Below are positions 49,046 through 56,213 of a DNA stretch of 64,000 nt, one piece after another. Below the pieces are notes generated by a model. That model was given only the letters and a program-made list of their open reading frames with translations, had not been told where the DNA came from and did not search any database. A program made the position numbers and the translations under genes. This stretch comes from CAWFLT01 sp963816795 (GTDB taxonomy: Bacteria; Acidobacteriota; Vicinamibacteria; Vicinamibacterales; SCN-69-37), in assembly GCA_963816795.1 (NCBI GenBank), contig CAWFLT010000006.1, positions 682,001 through 746,000 on the forward strand. The letters run 5' to 3'. Position 1 is the first letter of the stretch. Each line of letters opens with the position of its first letter.

Positions 49046-49753
49046 ATGGGCAGTCTGAACGACCCGGTTCTGCCCGGGACCGCCGCCACCGACTACGAGC
49101 GCTACCTCCGGACCGACGAACTGCTCGCCCTTCAGCGCGCGCCGGCCGACATGGCCCACCGCGACGAGCTGTTGTTCCAGACCATCCATCAGGCCTCAGA
49201 GCTCTGGCTCAAGCTGGCGAGCTTCGAGCTGGAAACGGCGACCGACGCGATCGACCGCGACGAGGTCTGGCCCGCGGTGCGTCTGCTCCGCCGTGCCAGC
49301 GATGCGCTCGATCTGGTCCAGCAGTGCACCATGATGCTCGAGCACATCGCGCCGTGGGACTATCACGCGATGCGGCCGGAGCTCGGGCACGGCAGCGGCT
49401 TCGATTCGCCGGGTTTCCGCCGCACACATGAGCTCTCGCCCCGACTCGGTGAAGCGTTCGCCCGCGTGCTCGAACGCCGCGGCATCGAACTGCGCGCGAT
49501 CTATCGCGACAGCGCCGCACACGAGGACGTGTTCCAACTCGCCGAGCGCCTGATCGACTGGGACGAGCGCCTCATCCTGTGGCGAACGCTGCACCTGAAG
49601 CTGGTCGAGCGCGTGATTGGCGGTGACGTCATCGGGACACAGGGCACACCCGTCGAAGTGCTGAGTAAGCGAATCGACGTCCGCTACTTCCCGTCGCTGT
49701 GGGACGTGCGGAACGCGCTCACGGACGACGCCGAGACGAGCCCGCGCGGCTGA
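49046..49753 (+). CDS. kynA: Tryptophan 2,3-dioxygenase
   Basis: Heme enzyme opening the indole ring of tryptophan to N-formylkynurenine, the first step of the kynurenine pathway. 235 aa. Conserved segments: DYERYLRTDELLALQ, ELLFQTIHQASELWLK (with the substrate-site His), QQCTMMLEHIAPWDY, GHGSGFDSPGF, and RTLHLKLVERVIGGDVIGTQGTPVEVL (heme-ligand His and active-site loop). TAAGCT lies 6 nt before the ATG. No other kynurenine-pathway gene is adjacent. An inverted repeat GGCCGTTCTCAC (48936) / GTGAGAACGGCC (49021) lies upstream and may be an operator. Confidence 0.9.
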   Translation: MGSLNDPVLPGTAATDYERYLRTDELLALQRAPADMAHRDELLFQTIHQASELWLKLASFELETATDAIDRDEVWPAVRLLRRASDALDLVQQCTMMLEHIAPWDYHAMRPELGHGSGFDSPGFRRTHELSPRLGEAFARVLERRGIELRAIYRDSAAHEDVFQLAERLIDWDERLILWRTLHLKLVERVIGGDVIGTQGTPVEVLSKRIDVRYFPSLWDVRNALTDDAETSPRG

Positions 49754-49755
49754 CG

Positions 49756-49863
49756 CTAGTGCCGTTCCAACTTAAGGCACCTACGTCCGAACAGCCTCAC
49801 TCGAGTAACATCGCCGGTAGAGGGGACGTTGCCTCTTGGCGGAACAAGTTGGAACGGCACTAG
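49756..49863. mobile_element. 108-bp MITE with 18-bp perfect terminal inverted repeats
   Basis: CTAGTGCCGTTCCAACTT (49756-49773) is matched perfectly by AAGTTGGAACGGCACTAG (49846-49863). The interior has no open frame. The outer bases CTAG can be read as a duplicated TA target, as made by Tc1/mariner-IS630 transposases. It sits just after the tryptophan dioxygenase stop codon. No transposase was found in the window. Confidence 0.75.
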
Positions 49864-49900
49864 CCGAACCCCGCCGCCTGCCGTTCCGTATGATCCCGGC

Positions 49901-50704
49901 ATGGTGACATCACGCTGGCGCCGCGTCCGCGGCCCGATGTTTCGCAGTTTCCTGGGAGTTTCCCTCGGAGCGATCCTCGCGAGCGGATGTGGTCTCGAGA
50001 GGCATTTCCCGCAAGCCGAAGCGCGCGACGAGTGGAAGCGCACGTACAAGATCGCGCGCGGCGGAACATTCGAGCTTCGGAATACCAACGGCAGGGTGCG
50101 AATTCGTCCGGGCGACGCCGACGTGATCGACATCGTCGCGACCCGGGTCGTCAAGGCCGGGACGGAAGACGAAGCCAGGAAGATCCTGAGTGAGTTCAAG
50201 ATCGAAGAGACGATCTCCGGGGACGGCGTGCTGGTGGACTCGACCGGCCGCGACCTCGGCCGCGTCTCCCGGCAGGTCGACTATGAAGTGCGCCTCCCGG
50301 CGTGGGTCAACGTGACCCTGCGCTCGACCAACGGCGATCTCGGCGTCGACGGCTTGAGCGGGTTCCTGCGCGCGGCGACGACCAACGGCGAGGTCACGGC
50401 GTCGGCGCTCGAGCAGGGCGCAGACGTCCAGACGACCAACGGCGACGTCCGGCTGGAATTCGCCAAATTGGGTGATGCGGGGGTCGAGTGTGCGACGACC
50501 AACGGCCAGATCTCGCTGACGCTTCCGCGCGACGCAAAGGCGCGGGTGAGCGCGAGCGTCTCCAACGGCGACATCAGCACGAGCGGGCTCGATGTCGCGA
50601 CGAGCGAGAAGTCGCGCCGGAGGCTTGAAGGGACCGTCGGCGGGGGCGGCCCGATGGTGCGCCTCAAGACCACGAACGGCGCGATCGACATGCGGGGGCG
50701 CTGA
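49901..50704 (+). CDS. DUF4097-family beta-helix lipoprotein
   Basis: About 267 aa. Lipoprotein signal (FRSFLGVSLGAILASGCGLE). The rest is a right-handed beta-solenoid of TTNG(D/E/Q) turns: ELRNTNGRVRIRPGDADVIDI, LRSTNGDLGVDGL, AATTNGEVTASAL, VQTTNGDVRLEF, CATTNGQISLTLP, VSNGDISTSGL, LKTTNGAIDMRGR. This is the DUF4097 (adhesin-like) fold, often beside envelope regulators. TATGAT ends 6 nt before the ATG at 49901, deciding the start. Confidence 0.88.
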   Translation: MVTSRWRRVRGPMFRSFLGVSLGAILASGCGLERHFPQAEARDEWKRTYKIARGGTFELRNTNGRVRIRPGDADVIDIVATRVVKAGTEDEARKILSEFKIEETISGDGVLVDSTGRDLGRVSRQVDYEVRLPAWVNVTLRSTNGDLGVDGLSGFLRAATTNGEVTASALEQGADVQTTNGDVRLEFAKLGDAGVECATTNGQISLTLPRDAKARVSASVSNGDISTSGLDVATSEKSRRRLEGTVGGGGPMVRLKTTNGAIDMRGR

Positions 50705-51560
50705 TCAGGCCGGGCGCCGCTTGCGTATCTGAGCGATCAGCTTGGTCAGCACGTTGCCCGGGCCGACCTCGGCAAAATCAGTGACTCCGCGATCCAGCAG
50801 GTAGAGCACCGAGTCGAGCCAGCGGACGGAACTGCCAATCTGCCGGGCGAGCGTACCCTCGAGATCGGCGCCGTACGGAGCGGCTGTCGCGTTGGCGATG
50901 ACCGGAATGACCGGTGCCGCGAAGGTGAACTGCCTCAGAAACCCATCGAACTCGTCCTGAGTGGGCTGCATGTAGCGGGAGTGAAATGGCGCGCTCACGT
51001 TGAGCGGAATGAACCGGCCGCGCGCTTCCTGAATCTGCGGCTTGACGGCCGCCAGGTCGTCTTTGGGGCCCGCGATCGACCGTCTGCTCGAACGAGTTGA
51101 AGTTGGCGACGTCGAGCCGGCGTCCTGCCTCGCTTGCCGCCAGGACCGATTCGATCGCCGCCGGCTCCAGGCCGATGACTGCCGCCATCCCACCGCCGCG
51201 CACCGTTCCCATCAGTTGTCCGCGCCGGTGAACGAGGCGCAGACCGGTCGCAAAGTCGCACACGCCAGCCGCCAGCAGGGCGTTGTATTCGCCAAGACTA
51301 TGTCCGGCAAGAAACGCAGGCGCGGACGTGCCGTCGTCCATCCGCGCGCGATACGTCATCGCATTCACGACGAAGAGCGCCGGCTGCGTGAATTCCGTCT
51401 GGACGAGTGCGGCTGACGGGTCGTCGACGCACAGTGCCTTGATCGAGTAGCCGAGAATCGCATCGGCCTGACTGGTCCAGTCGAGATAGCGGTCGAACAG
51501 ATCCGCTCCCATGCCTTTTGCCTGGGAGCCTTGACCGGGAAAGACACAAGCAGTGGACAT
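50705..51560 (-). CDS. fabD: Discrete malonyl-CoA:ACP acyltransferase, trans-AT PKS-like (one frameshift)
   Basis: Loads malonyl units onto an acyl carrier protein. About 285 aa. FPGQGSQAKGMGADLF, catalytic Ser in FLAGHSLGEYNALLAAG, and the HS of NVSAPFHSRYM are visible; the frame shifts near 51080 (SFEQTV / IAGPKDDLAAV). ADAILGYSIKALCVDDPSAALVQTEFTQPALFVVNAMTY is typical of the stand-alone acyltransferases of trans-AT polyketide systems rather than of housekeeping FabD. It is divergent from the PPTase gene with 49 bp between starts. No PKS is in the window, so housekeeping FabD remains possible. Confidence 0.78.
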
Positions 51561-51609
51561 GATGGATAGACGCGATGCGGAAGCGAGCGGGCCGCGACAT
51601 ACTATCGCA

Positions 51610-52374
51610 ATGCCGCCGCCGGCGTCATGCCCGTCCGCCGACGACGTGTCCGTCTGGTACGCGCACACCACTGCGCTGTCGTCGGATCCGTCGGCGGTGA
51701 TTCGCGCGATCGAGTGGCTGCAGCCCGAGGAGCGGGCCCGCTTCGACCGTTATCGATTCGACGCGGACCGATTCATGTTCCTGCTCGGCCGCGTGATGGC
51801 GCGCGATCTGGTCGGCCGGGCGCTCGGCGTCGCGCCCGGCGCGTGGAGCTGGCGCGAGGGTCCGCACGGGCGTCCGGAAATCGCCGCGCCGGACACACTG
51901 CTCCGCTTCAACATCGCCCACAGTTCCGGCCTGGTGGCGTGCGCGCTGGCGCAGGGACGCGACGTGGGGGTCGACGTGGAAGATCTGAAACGGCGCCCGG
52001 TCGAGCCCGCCGTCGTCTCACGGTACTGTTCGCCGTTCGAGACGGCGGATGTGGAGGCTCAAGGCGACGCCTGGCACGACCGGTTCCTCGTGTACTGGAC
52101 GCTCAAAGAGGCGTATGTGAAAGCGCGCGGGATCGGGATTTCGGTCCATCTCTCGGACATCAGCTTCTCGCTCGGTCCGTCAGGCGTGACGCTGGAGTTT
52201 CTCGATTCGCTCGCCGGCACCGACACGCGCTGGCAGTTTGCCCTGATTCAGCCGAGCGACCAGCATCTGCTCGCCGTCGCCGCCTCGACCACGGACGGCG
52301 TGCAGCCGCGGGTGGGGACGGGCCTGTTTTCCACAGATTGGCTGGTTTCGGGGACAGGCCTCAGGCCGGCCTGA
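51610..52374 (+). CDS. Sfp/PptT-type 4'-phosphopantetheinyl transferase
   Basis: Transfers phosphopantetheine from CoA to carrier proteins. About 254 aa. Family motifs: GRPEIAAPDTLLRFNIAHSSGLVACAL, GVDVEDLKRRPVEPAV (Mg-binding Asp/Glu) and FLVYWTLKEAYVKARGIGI. The start at 51610 is favoured by CATACT ending 6 nt before it; an upstream in-frame ATG at 51553 overlaps the divergent acyltransferase start. The last 20 residues are encoded by a 108-bp palindromic repeat, an odd origin for a C-terminal tail. A PptH-like phosphoesterase follows 56 bp later. Confidence 0.88.
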   Translation: MPPPASCPSADDVSVWYAHTTALSSDPSAVIRAIEWLQPEERARFDRYRFDADRFMFLLGRVMARDLVGRALGVAPGAWSWREGPHGRPEIAAPDTLLRFNIAHSSGLVACALAQGRDVGVDVEDLKRRPVEPAVVSRYCSPFETADVEAQGDAWHDRFLVYWTLKEAYVKARGIGISVHLSDISFSLGPSGVTLEFLDSLAGTDTRWQFALIQPSDQHLLAVAASTTDGVQPRVGTGLFSTDWLVSGTGLRPA

Positions 52375-52421
52375 GGCCTGTCCCCGAACCGGCCAAAACT
52401 GTGGAAAACAGGCCCGTCCCC
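52314..52421. repeat. 108-bp near-perfect palindrome overlapping the PPTase 3' end
   Basis: GGGGACGGGCCTGTTTTCCACAG (from 52314) mirrors the sequence ending at 52421; the 54-nt arms meet at about 52367 (CAGGCCGGCCTG) with only a few mismatches. It provides the PPTase tail and stop codon and ends 9 nt before the PptH-like start. GGGGACAGGCCT units recall GGGGTCAGACC at 5693, so the two may belong to one REP-like class. Confidence 0.8.
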
Positions 52422-52430
52422 TCGTTGTTG

Positions 52431-53300
52431 ATGTCGCGCTCTAAACTGCTGGCTGTCAGTGATTTGCACGTCGGACATCGCGCGAATCGGCTCGCGTTGC
52501 CGACGCTCGGGCACTATCCCGACGACTGGCTCATCGTCGCTGGCGACGTCGGCGAGCGGCCGGAGCACCTGCGATTCGCGCTCGAGACGCTCGTGCCCAG
52601 ATTTCAGCAGGTCGTCTGGACCCCGGGCAATCACGATCTCTGGTGCCCGCCCGCCGCGGCCGACCGGACGCACGGTCAGGCGCGCTACGACGAACTGGTC
52701 GCCATCTGCCGCGAGCACCACGTCCTGACTCCCGAAGATCAGTACGTCGCGTGGCCGGGCGAGCCGGACACGGTGATCGTGCCGATGTTCCTGCTCTTCG
52801 ACTACACCTTCCGTCCGCCAGAGATCCCTGTCGATCGCGCGGTGGCCTGGGCGCGCGAGTCGGGCGTCGTCTCGGGCGACGAGTCGATGCTCCGACCGGA
52901 TCCGTGGCCGTCGATCCCCGCCTGGTGCCACGCACGCGTCGAAGCCACTGAGGCGCGGCTCGCGGCGCTCCCCGACGACGTCCGTACCGTGCTCGTGAAT
53001 CATTGGCCGCTTCGGTACGATCTGGCCCGGCCGCCGCGGGTTCCGCGCTTCTCCGTCTGGTGCGGGACCACGCGCACCGAAGACTGGGCGCGTCGCTTCC
53101 GCGCACGCGCCGTCGTCTCCGGTCATCTTCACCTGCGCACGACGATCGTGCGACACGGCGTCCGCTATGAAGAAGTGTCGCTCGGCTATCCGCGCGACTG
53201 GCGCCAGGATCGCGGCATCGACTGGTACCTGCGCCAGATCCTTCCGGCGGAACCCGGCCGCGCATCTCAATTCGCTCCGCCACGCGATCCATTCGTCTGA
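52431..53300 (+). CDS. PptH-like metallophosphoesterase (phosphopantetheinyl hydrolase)
   Basis: 289 aa calcineurin-like phosphoesterase with metal ligands in VSDLHVGH, IVAGDVGE, TPGNHDLWCP, VNHWPLR and VSGHLHLR. Further segments, PDDWLIVAGDV, VPMFLLFDYTF, FSVWCGTTRTEDW and RYEEVSLGYPRDW, match my memory of mycobacterial PptH (Rv2795c). PptH removes phosphopantetheine from carrier proteins and is encoded beside the transferase PptT. The same pairing is seen here, directly after an Sfp-type PPTase. The predicted role is therefore to oppose the PPTase and recycle carrier proteins. No ribosome-binding site is evident, so translation may depend on the upstream gene. Confidence 0.85.
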   Translation: MSRSKLLAVSDLHVGHRANRLALPTLGHYPDDWLIVAGDVGERPEHLRFALETLVPRFQQVVWTPGNHDLWCPPAAADRTHGQARYDELVAICREHHVLTPEDQYVAWPGEPDTVIVPMFLLFDYTFRPPEIPVDRAVAWARESGVVSGDESMLRPDPWPSIPAWCHARVEATEARLAALPDDVRTVLVNHWPLRYDLARPPRVPRFSVWCGTTRTEDWARRFRARAVVSGHLHLRTTIVRHGVRYEEVSLGYPRDWRQDRGIDWYLRQILPAEPGRASQFAPPRDPFV

Positions 53301-53336
53301 TTCGTATGATCCGCAGTTCCAGTATCATGGCGGCCG

Positions 53337-54363
53337 ATGCGAAAACTCCGCGTGCTCGTCCTGATGCACCACTACCAGGTGCCGCCCGACGACGTCAGCG
53401 GCCATGATCTCGCGACCGCCCAGTGGAAGACCGAGCACGACGTGCTCAAGACGCTGCGCGAGGATCTCGAGCACGACGTGCACGCGCTCGGGGTGAAGGA
53501 CGATCTGGCCGTCATCCGTCAGGCGAACGACGAGTTCAAACCGCACATCGCGTTCAACCTGCTCGAAGCCTTTCACGAGGTCGGCACATTCGACCAGAAC
53601 GTCGTGTCGCTACCTCGAACTGCTGCGGCTGCCCTACACCGGCTGCAACCCGCGCGGGATGTTCCTGGCGCGCGACAAGGCGCTCTCCAAGAAACTTCTG
53701 CACTATCACCGCATCCCGATTCCCGAATTCACCGTCGTCATTCGTGGCCGGAAGGCTCGGCTGCCCAAGCGATTGAGCTTCCCGGTCATCGTGAAGTCGC
53801 TCACGCAGGAATCCTCGATTGGCATCTCGCAGGCGTCGGTCGTGGACGATGCGGCCAAGCTCGAGGAGCGGGTGCAGTTCATTCACGAGTCCATCAAGAC
53901 CGACGCGATCGTCGAGCAATTCGTCGAGGGCCGCGAGCTCTACTGCGGAGTGATCGGCAACCAGCGCCTGCAGGTCCTGCCGGTCTGGGAGATGACGTTT
54001 TCCCGCATGCCGGAGGGCCAGCACCGCATCGCGACCGAGCGCGTGAAATGGAGCGCGAAGTATCAGGAGAAGATGGGCGTGGCCACGGGCGCGGCGACGA
54101 CGCTCGATCCCGCAGCGGCAGAGCGCGTCCAGCACATCACCGGCCGGGCCTACAAGGTGCTCGAGCTGAGCGGCTACGCGCGGATCGACCTGCGGCTCGA
54201 CGCTGCGGGGCAAATCTACGTCATCGAGGCCAACCCGAACCCGCAGATCGCCCGGATCGAAGACTTCGCCGAATCCGCGGCGAAAGACGGGCTCGCCTAC
54301 CCCGCGTTACTCCACCGGATCCTGACGACCGGACTTCGCTGGGAGCCCGAGCGGCTGGGCTGA
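53337..54363 (+). CDS. ATP-grasp ligase, D-Ala-D-Ala ligase-like (one frameshift)
   Basis: About 342 aa. N-terminal domain (LRVLVLMHHYQVPPDDVSGHD, LGVKDDLAVIRQANDEFKPHIAFNLLEAF) and, after a frame change near 53610, the ATP-grasp fold: PRGMFLARDKALSKKLLHYHRIPIPEF, FPVIVKSLTQESSIGISQASVV, EQFVEGRELYCGVIGN, GYARIDLRLDAAGQIYVIEANPNPQI (metal-binding E-N pattern). Ligates a carboxyl to an amine via an acyl-phosphate. The gene is not in a dcw cluster, so its substrate may not be D-Ala. TATCAT lies 8 nt before the ATG. Confidence 0.82.
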
Positions 54364-54541
54364 AGTGGTTTGCACCCGTACCTTCACGTGAAAACGGCAT
54401 CGGTCAGCTGAGCAGCCTCTACCCACTCCCCGGCGGATCCCGCCATCGAATCGCGCACATCGACGCCGGTACAGGCGATCGCCCTCGGCACACCAGTTGC
54501 AAGAGCCAGGTCAGATCCATCCGACGCCGCGGAGGGCGCAC

Positions 54542-54988
54542 ATGGCCAAATCGATGACGCGCAAGGAACTGATCGAGAAACTGAACGAAGATCTGTCCCG
54601 CGAGTATCAGGCAATCATCGCCTACGTCGTCTACTCGCAGGTACTCAAGGGCGCTGAGTACATGAATATCGCCGACGAGCTCGAGCTCCACGCGAAGGAA
54701 GAGCTCGCCCACGCGCTCACCATCGCCAAGCACATCGACTATCTCGGAGGCATGCCGAACGCCACGCCGAAGCCGGTCAAGCTGTCAGACGACGCCAAGA
54801 CCATGCTTCGGGCCGATCTGCAGAACGAGATGGACACGATTCGCAACTATCGTCAGCGCCTGAGGCAGTGCGAAGCGATGAGCGAGTACGCGATCGCGGA
54901 GGACCTGCGCGAAATCCTCCGGAACGAGCAGGAGCACCTGATCGATTTGGCGACGGCGTTGGGGGAGGATGTGCCAGAGATCAAATAG
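54542..54988 (+). CDS. Ferritin-like (bacterioferritin-type) protein
   Basis: 148 aa four-helix bundle. Candidate iron ligands: SREYQAIIAYVVYSQ, LELHAKEELAHALTIAKHIDYLGG (E..E..H pattern) and LRNEQEHLIDLATALGE (E..H). Stores or oxidises iron, or binds a di-iron site. GCGGAGGG is the ribosome-binding site. The 178 bp before it (54364-54541) hold no gene. Confidence 0.85.
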   Translation: MAKSMTRKELIEKLNEDLSREYQAIIAYVVYSQVLKGAEYMNIADELELHAKEELAHALTIAKHIDYLGGMPNATPKPVKLSDDAKTMLRADLQNEMDTIRNYRQRLRQCEAMSEYAIAEDLREILRNEQEHLIDLATALGEDVPEIK

Positions 54989-55035
54989 GCATTCAGCACA
55001 GATCTTTCACACGGCAGCTGTCCGACCTAAGCCAG

Positions 55036-55062
55036 CCTTCGTGTTCTTCGTGTGCTTCGTGG
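55036..55062. repeat. Short CACGAAGG-type repeats
   Basis: The minus strand reads as three linked CACGAAG(G) units. Four further exact CACGAAGG copies occur at 62108-62154, also between genes. Confidence 0.6.
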
Positions 55063-55071
55063 TCGAACGAT

Positions 55072-55890
55072 TTACGTCAGCCACTCTGCGTACAACTCAG
55101 GCCGGCGATCTTTGAGCAGCACTCGGCGTGCGTGGGATCGCTCGGCGTCGGCGAGGTCGATGTCGGCAACGAGCACCGCGTCTTGACTGCGCGGTGCCCG
55201 GGCACGCACGGCGCCTTCCGGCCCGCAGACGAACGACTCGCCGGCAAACGTGAGCGCGCCGTCGGCGCCCACCCGATTACAGAGCGCGATGAAGTAGCCG
55301 TTCTGGAAGGCGGCGGTGCACATCTCGCCTTCGAACAAGCCGGCCGGCCACTCGTCCACCACGCCGGCTTGTGGGACCACAACGAGATCCGCGCCCTGAA
55401 GCGCGAGCGCGCGCATGTACTCGGGAAAGTGGCGGTCGTAGCAGATGGCGACGCCGACGCGGCCGACCGCTGTGTCGAAGACAGGCGCGCCGAGCTCGCT
55501 GGGCCGATAGTACTGCCGCTCGTGGAAACATGGGTACTCGGTGATGTGCACCATCCGCGTCCGGCCCAGGAGGCGGCCGTCGCGGTCGATGACTGGCGAG
55601 CAGTCGTAGGTGGCGTCACCGTCGCTCTCGAACAGATTCATCACGATCACCACGCCGAGATCGCGGGCGAGCGCGGAGAACATCTCGGTCGTCGGCCCCG
55701 GCACGGGCTCGGCAAGCAACCTGACATCCGACGTTGCCGGCCGTTCAGGATAGAACGGCGTCAGCGCCAGTTCAGCGAACGCCACCAGTTCGGCGCCATC
55801 GGCCGCCGCCCGCCGCGTGGCGGCGACGGCGCGCTCGAGGTTGCCCGCCAGGTCGGAGGTCGCGTGCTGCTGAATCAAGGCGAGGCGCAT
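55072..55890 (-). CDS. Nitrilase-superfamily (carbon-nitrogen hydrolase) protein with a Met at the usual catalytic Lys
   Basis: 272 aa. Of the catalytic triad, Glu (LVAFAELALTPFYP) and Cys (GVAICYDRHFPEYMRAL) are present. The Lys position, normally R-K-x-H in beta-ureidopropionase and carbamoylase relatives, reads TRMVHITEYPCFHE here, i.e. Met. Several features of N-carbamoylputrescine amidase/ureidopropionase-like members are otherwise conserved (FHERQYYRPSE, GLFEGEMCTAAFQNGYFIALCNRVG, TFAGESFVCGPEG). It may be a catalytically altered subfamily. GGGAG precedes the start. It overlaps the small gene upstream by 16 bp, so the two are co-transcribed. Confidence 0.85.
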   Translation of the reverse strand: MRLALIQQHATSDLAGNLERAVAATRRAAADGAELVAFAELALTPFYPERPATSDVRLLAEPVPGPTTEMFSALARDLGVVIVMNLFESDGDATYDCSPVIDRDGRLLGRTRMVHITEYPCFHERQYYRPSELGAPVFDTAVGRVGVAICYDRHFPEYMRALALQGADLVVVPQAGVVDEWPAGLFEGEMCTAAFQNGYFIALCNRVGADGALTFAGESFVCGPEGAVRARAPRSQDAVLVADIDLADAERSHARRVLLKDRRPELYAEWLT

Positions 55891-56144
55891 ATCTTCTCCC
55901 AGGCAGGAAGGGGCAGCGTCAGCGGCCAGTAGCGTTTGCGCGTCGCAATGACGAGGTCGAGATAGGTCGATTTTTCAATCGCGCCCTGCCGCAGACGATC
56001 GCGCATGCGGCGCAACTCATAACGATACAGGTCGTTCATCGCGTCGCGGACCAGTGCCGGCGGCGTCGCCGGCGTCGGCGCCAGGCCGAAACCTGCGAGC
56101 GCCACCAGGAGTTCGTCGGGATAGGTCCACGAGGCAGGGGTCAT
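55875..56144 (-). CDS. Small conserved-looking protein upstream of the nitrilase-like gene
   Basis: 89 aa, start ATG at 56144 (MTPASWTYPDELLVALAGFGLAP), helical (VRDAMNDLYRYELRRMRDRLRQGAIEKSTYLDLVIATRKRYWPLTLPL). No family recognised. It overlaps the nitrilase-like gene by 16 bp and probably acts with it, for example as a partner subunit. Divergent from the M28 peptidase. Confidence 0.65.
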   Translation of the reverse strand: MTPASWTYPDELLVALAGFGLAPTPATPPALVRDAMNDLYRYELRRMRDRLRQGAIEKSTYLDLVIATRKRYWPLTLPLPAWEKICASP

Positions 56145-56213
56145 GTATCATTCCGCACAGCCGCCGCTGGCTGCCGCGGCCATTCTCCGACATTTACCCC
56201 AAGGAGTCCCGTC

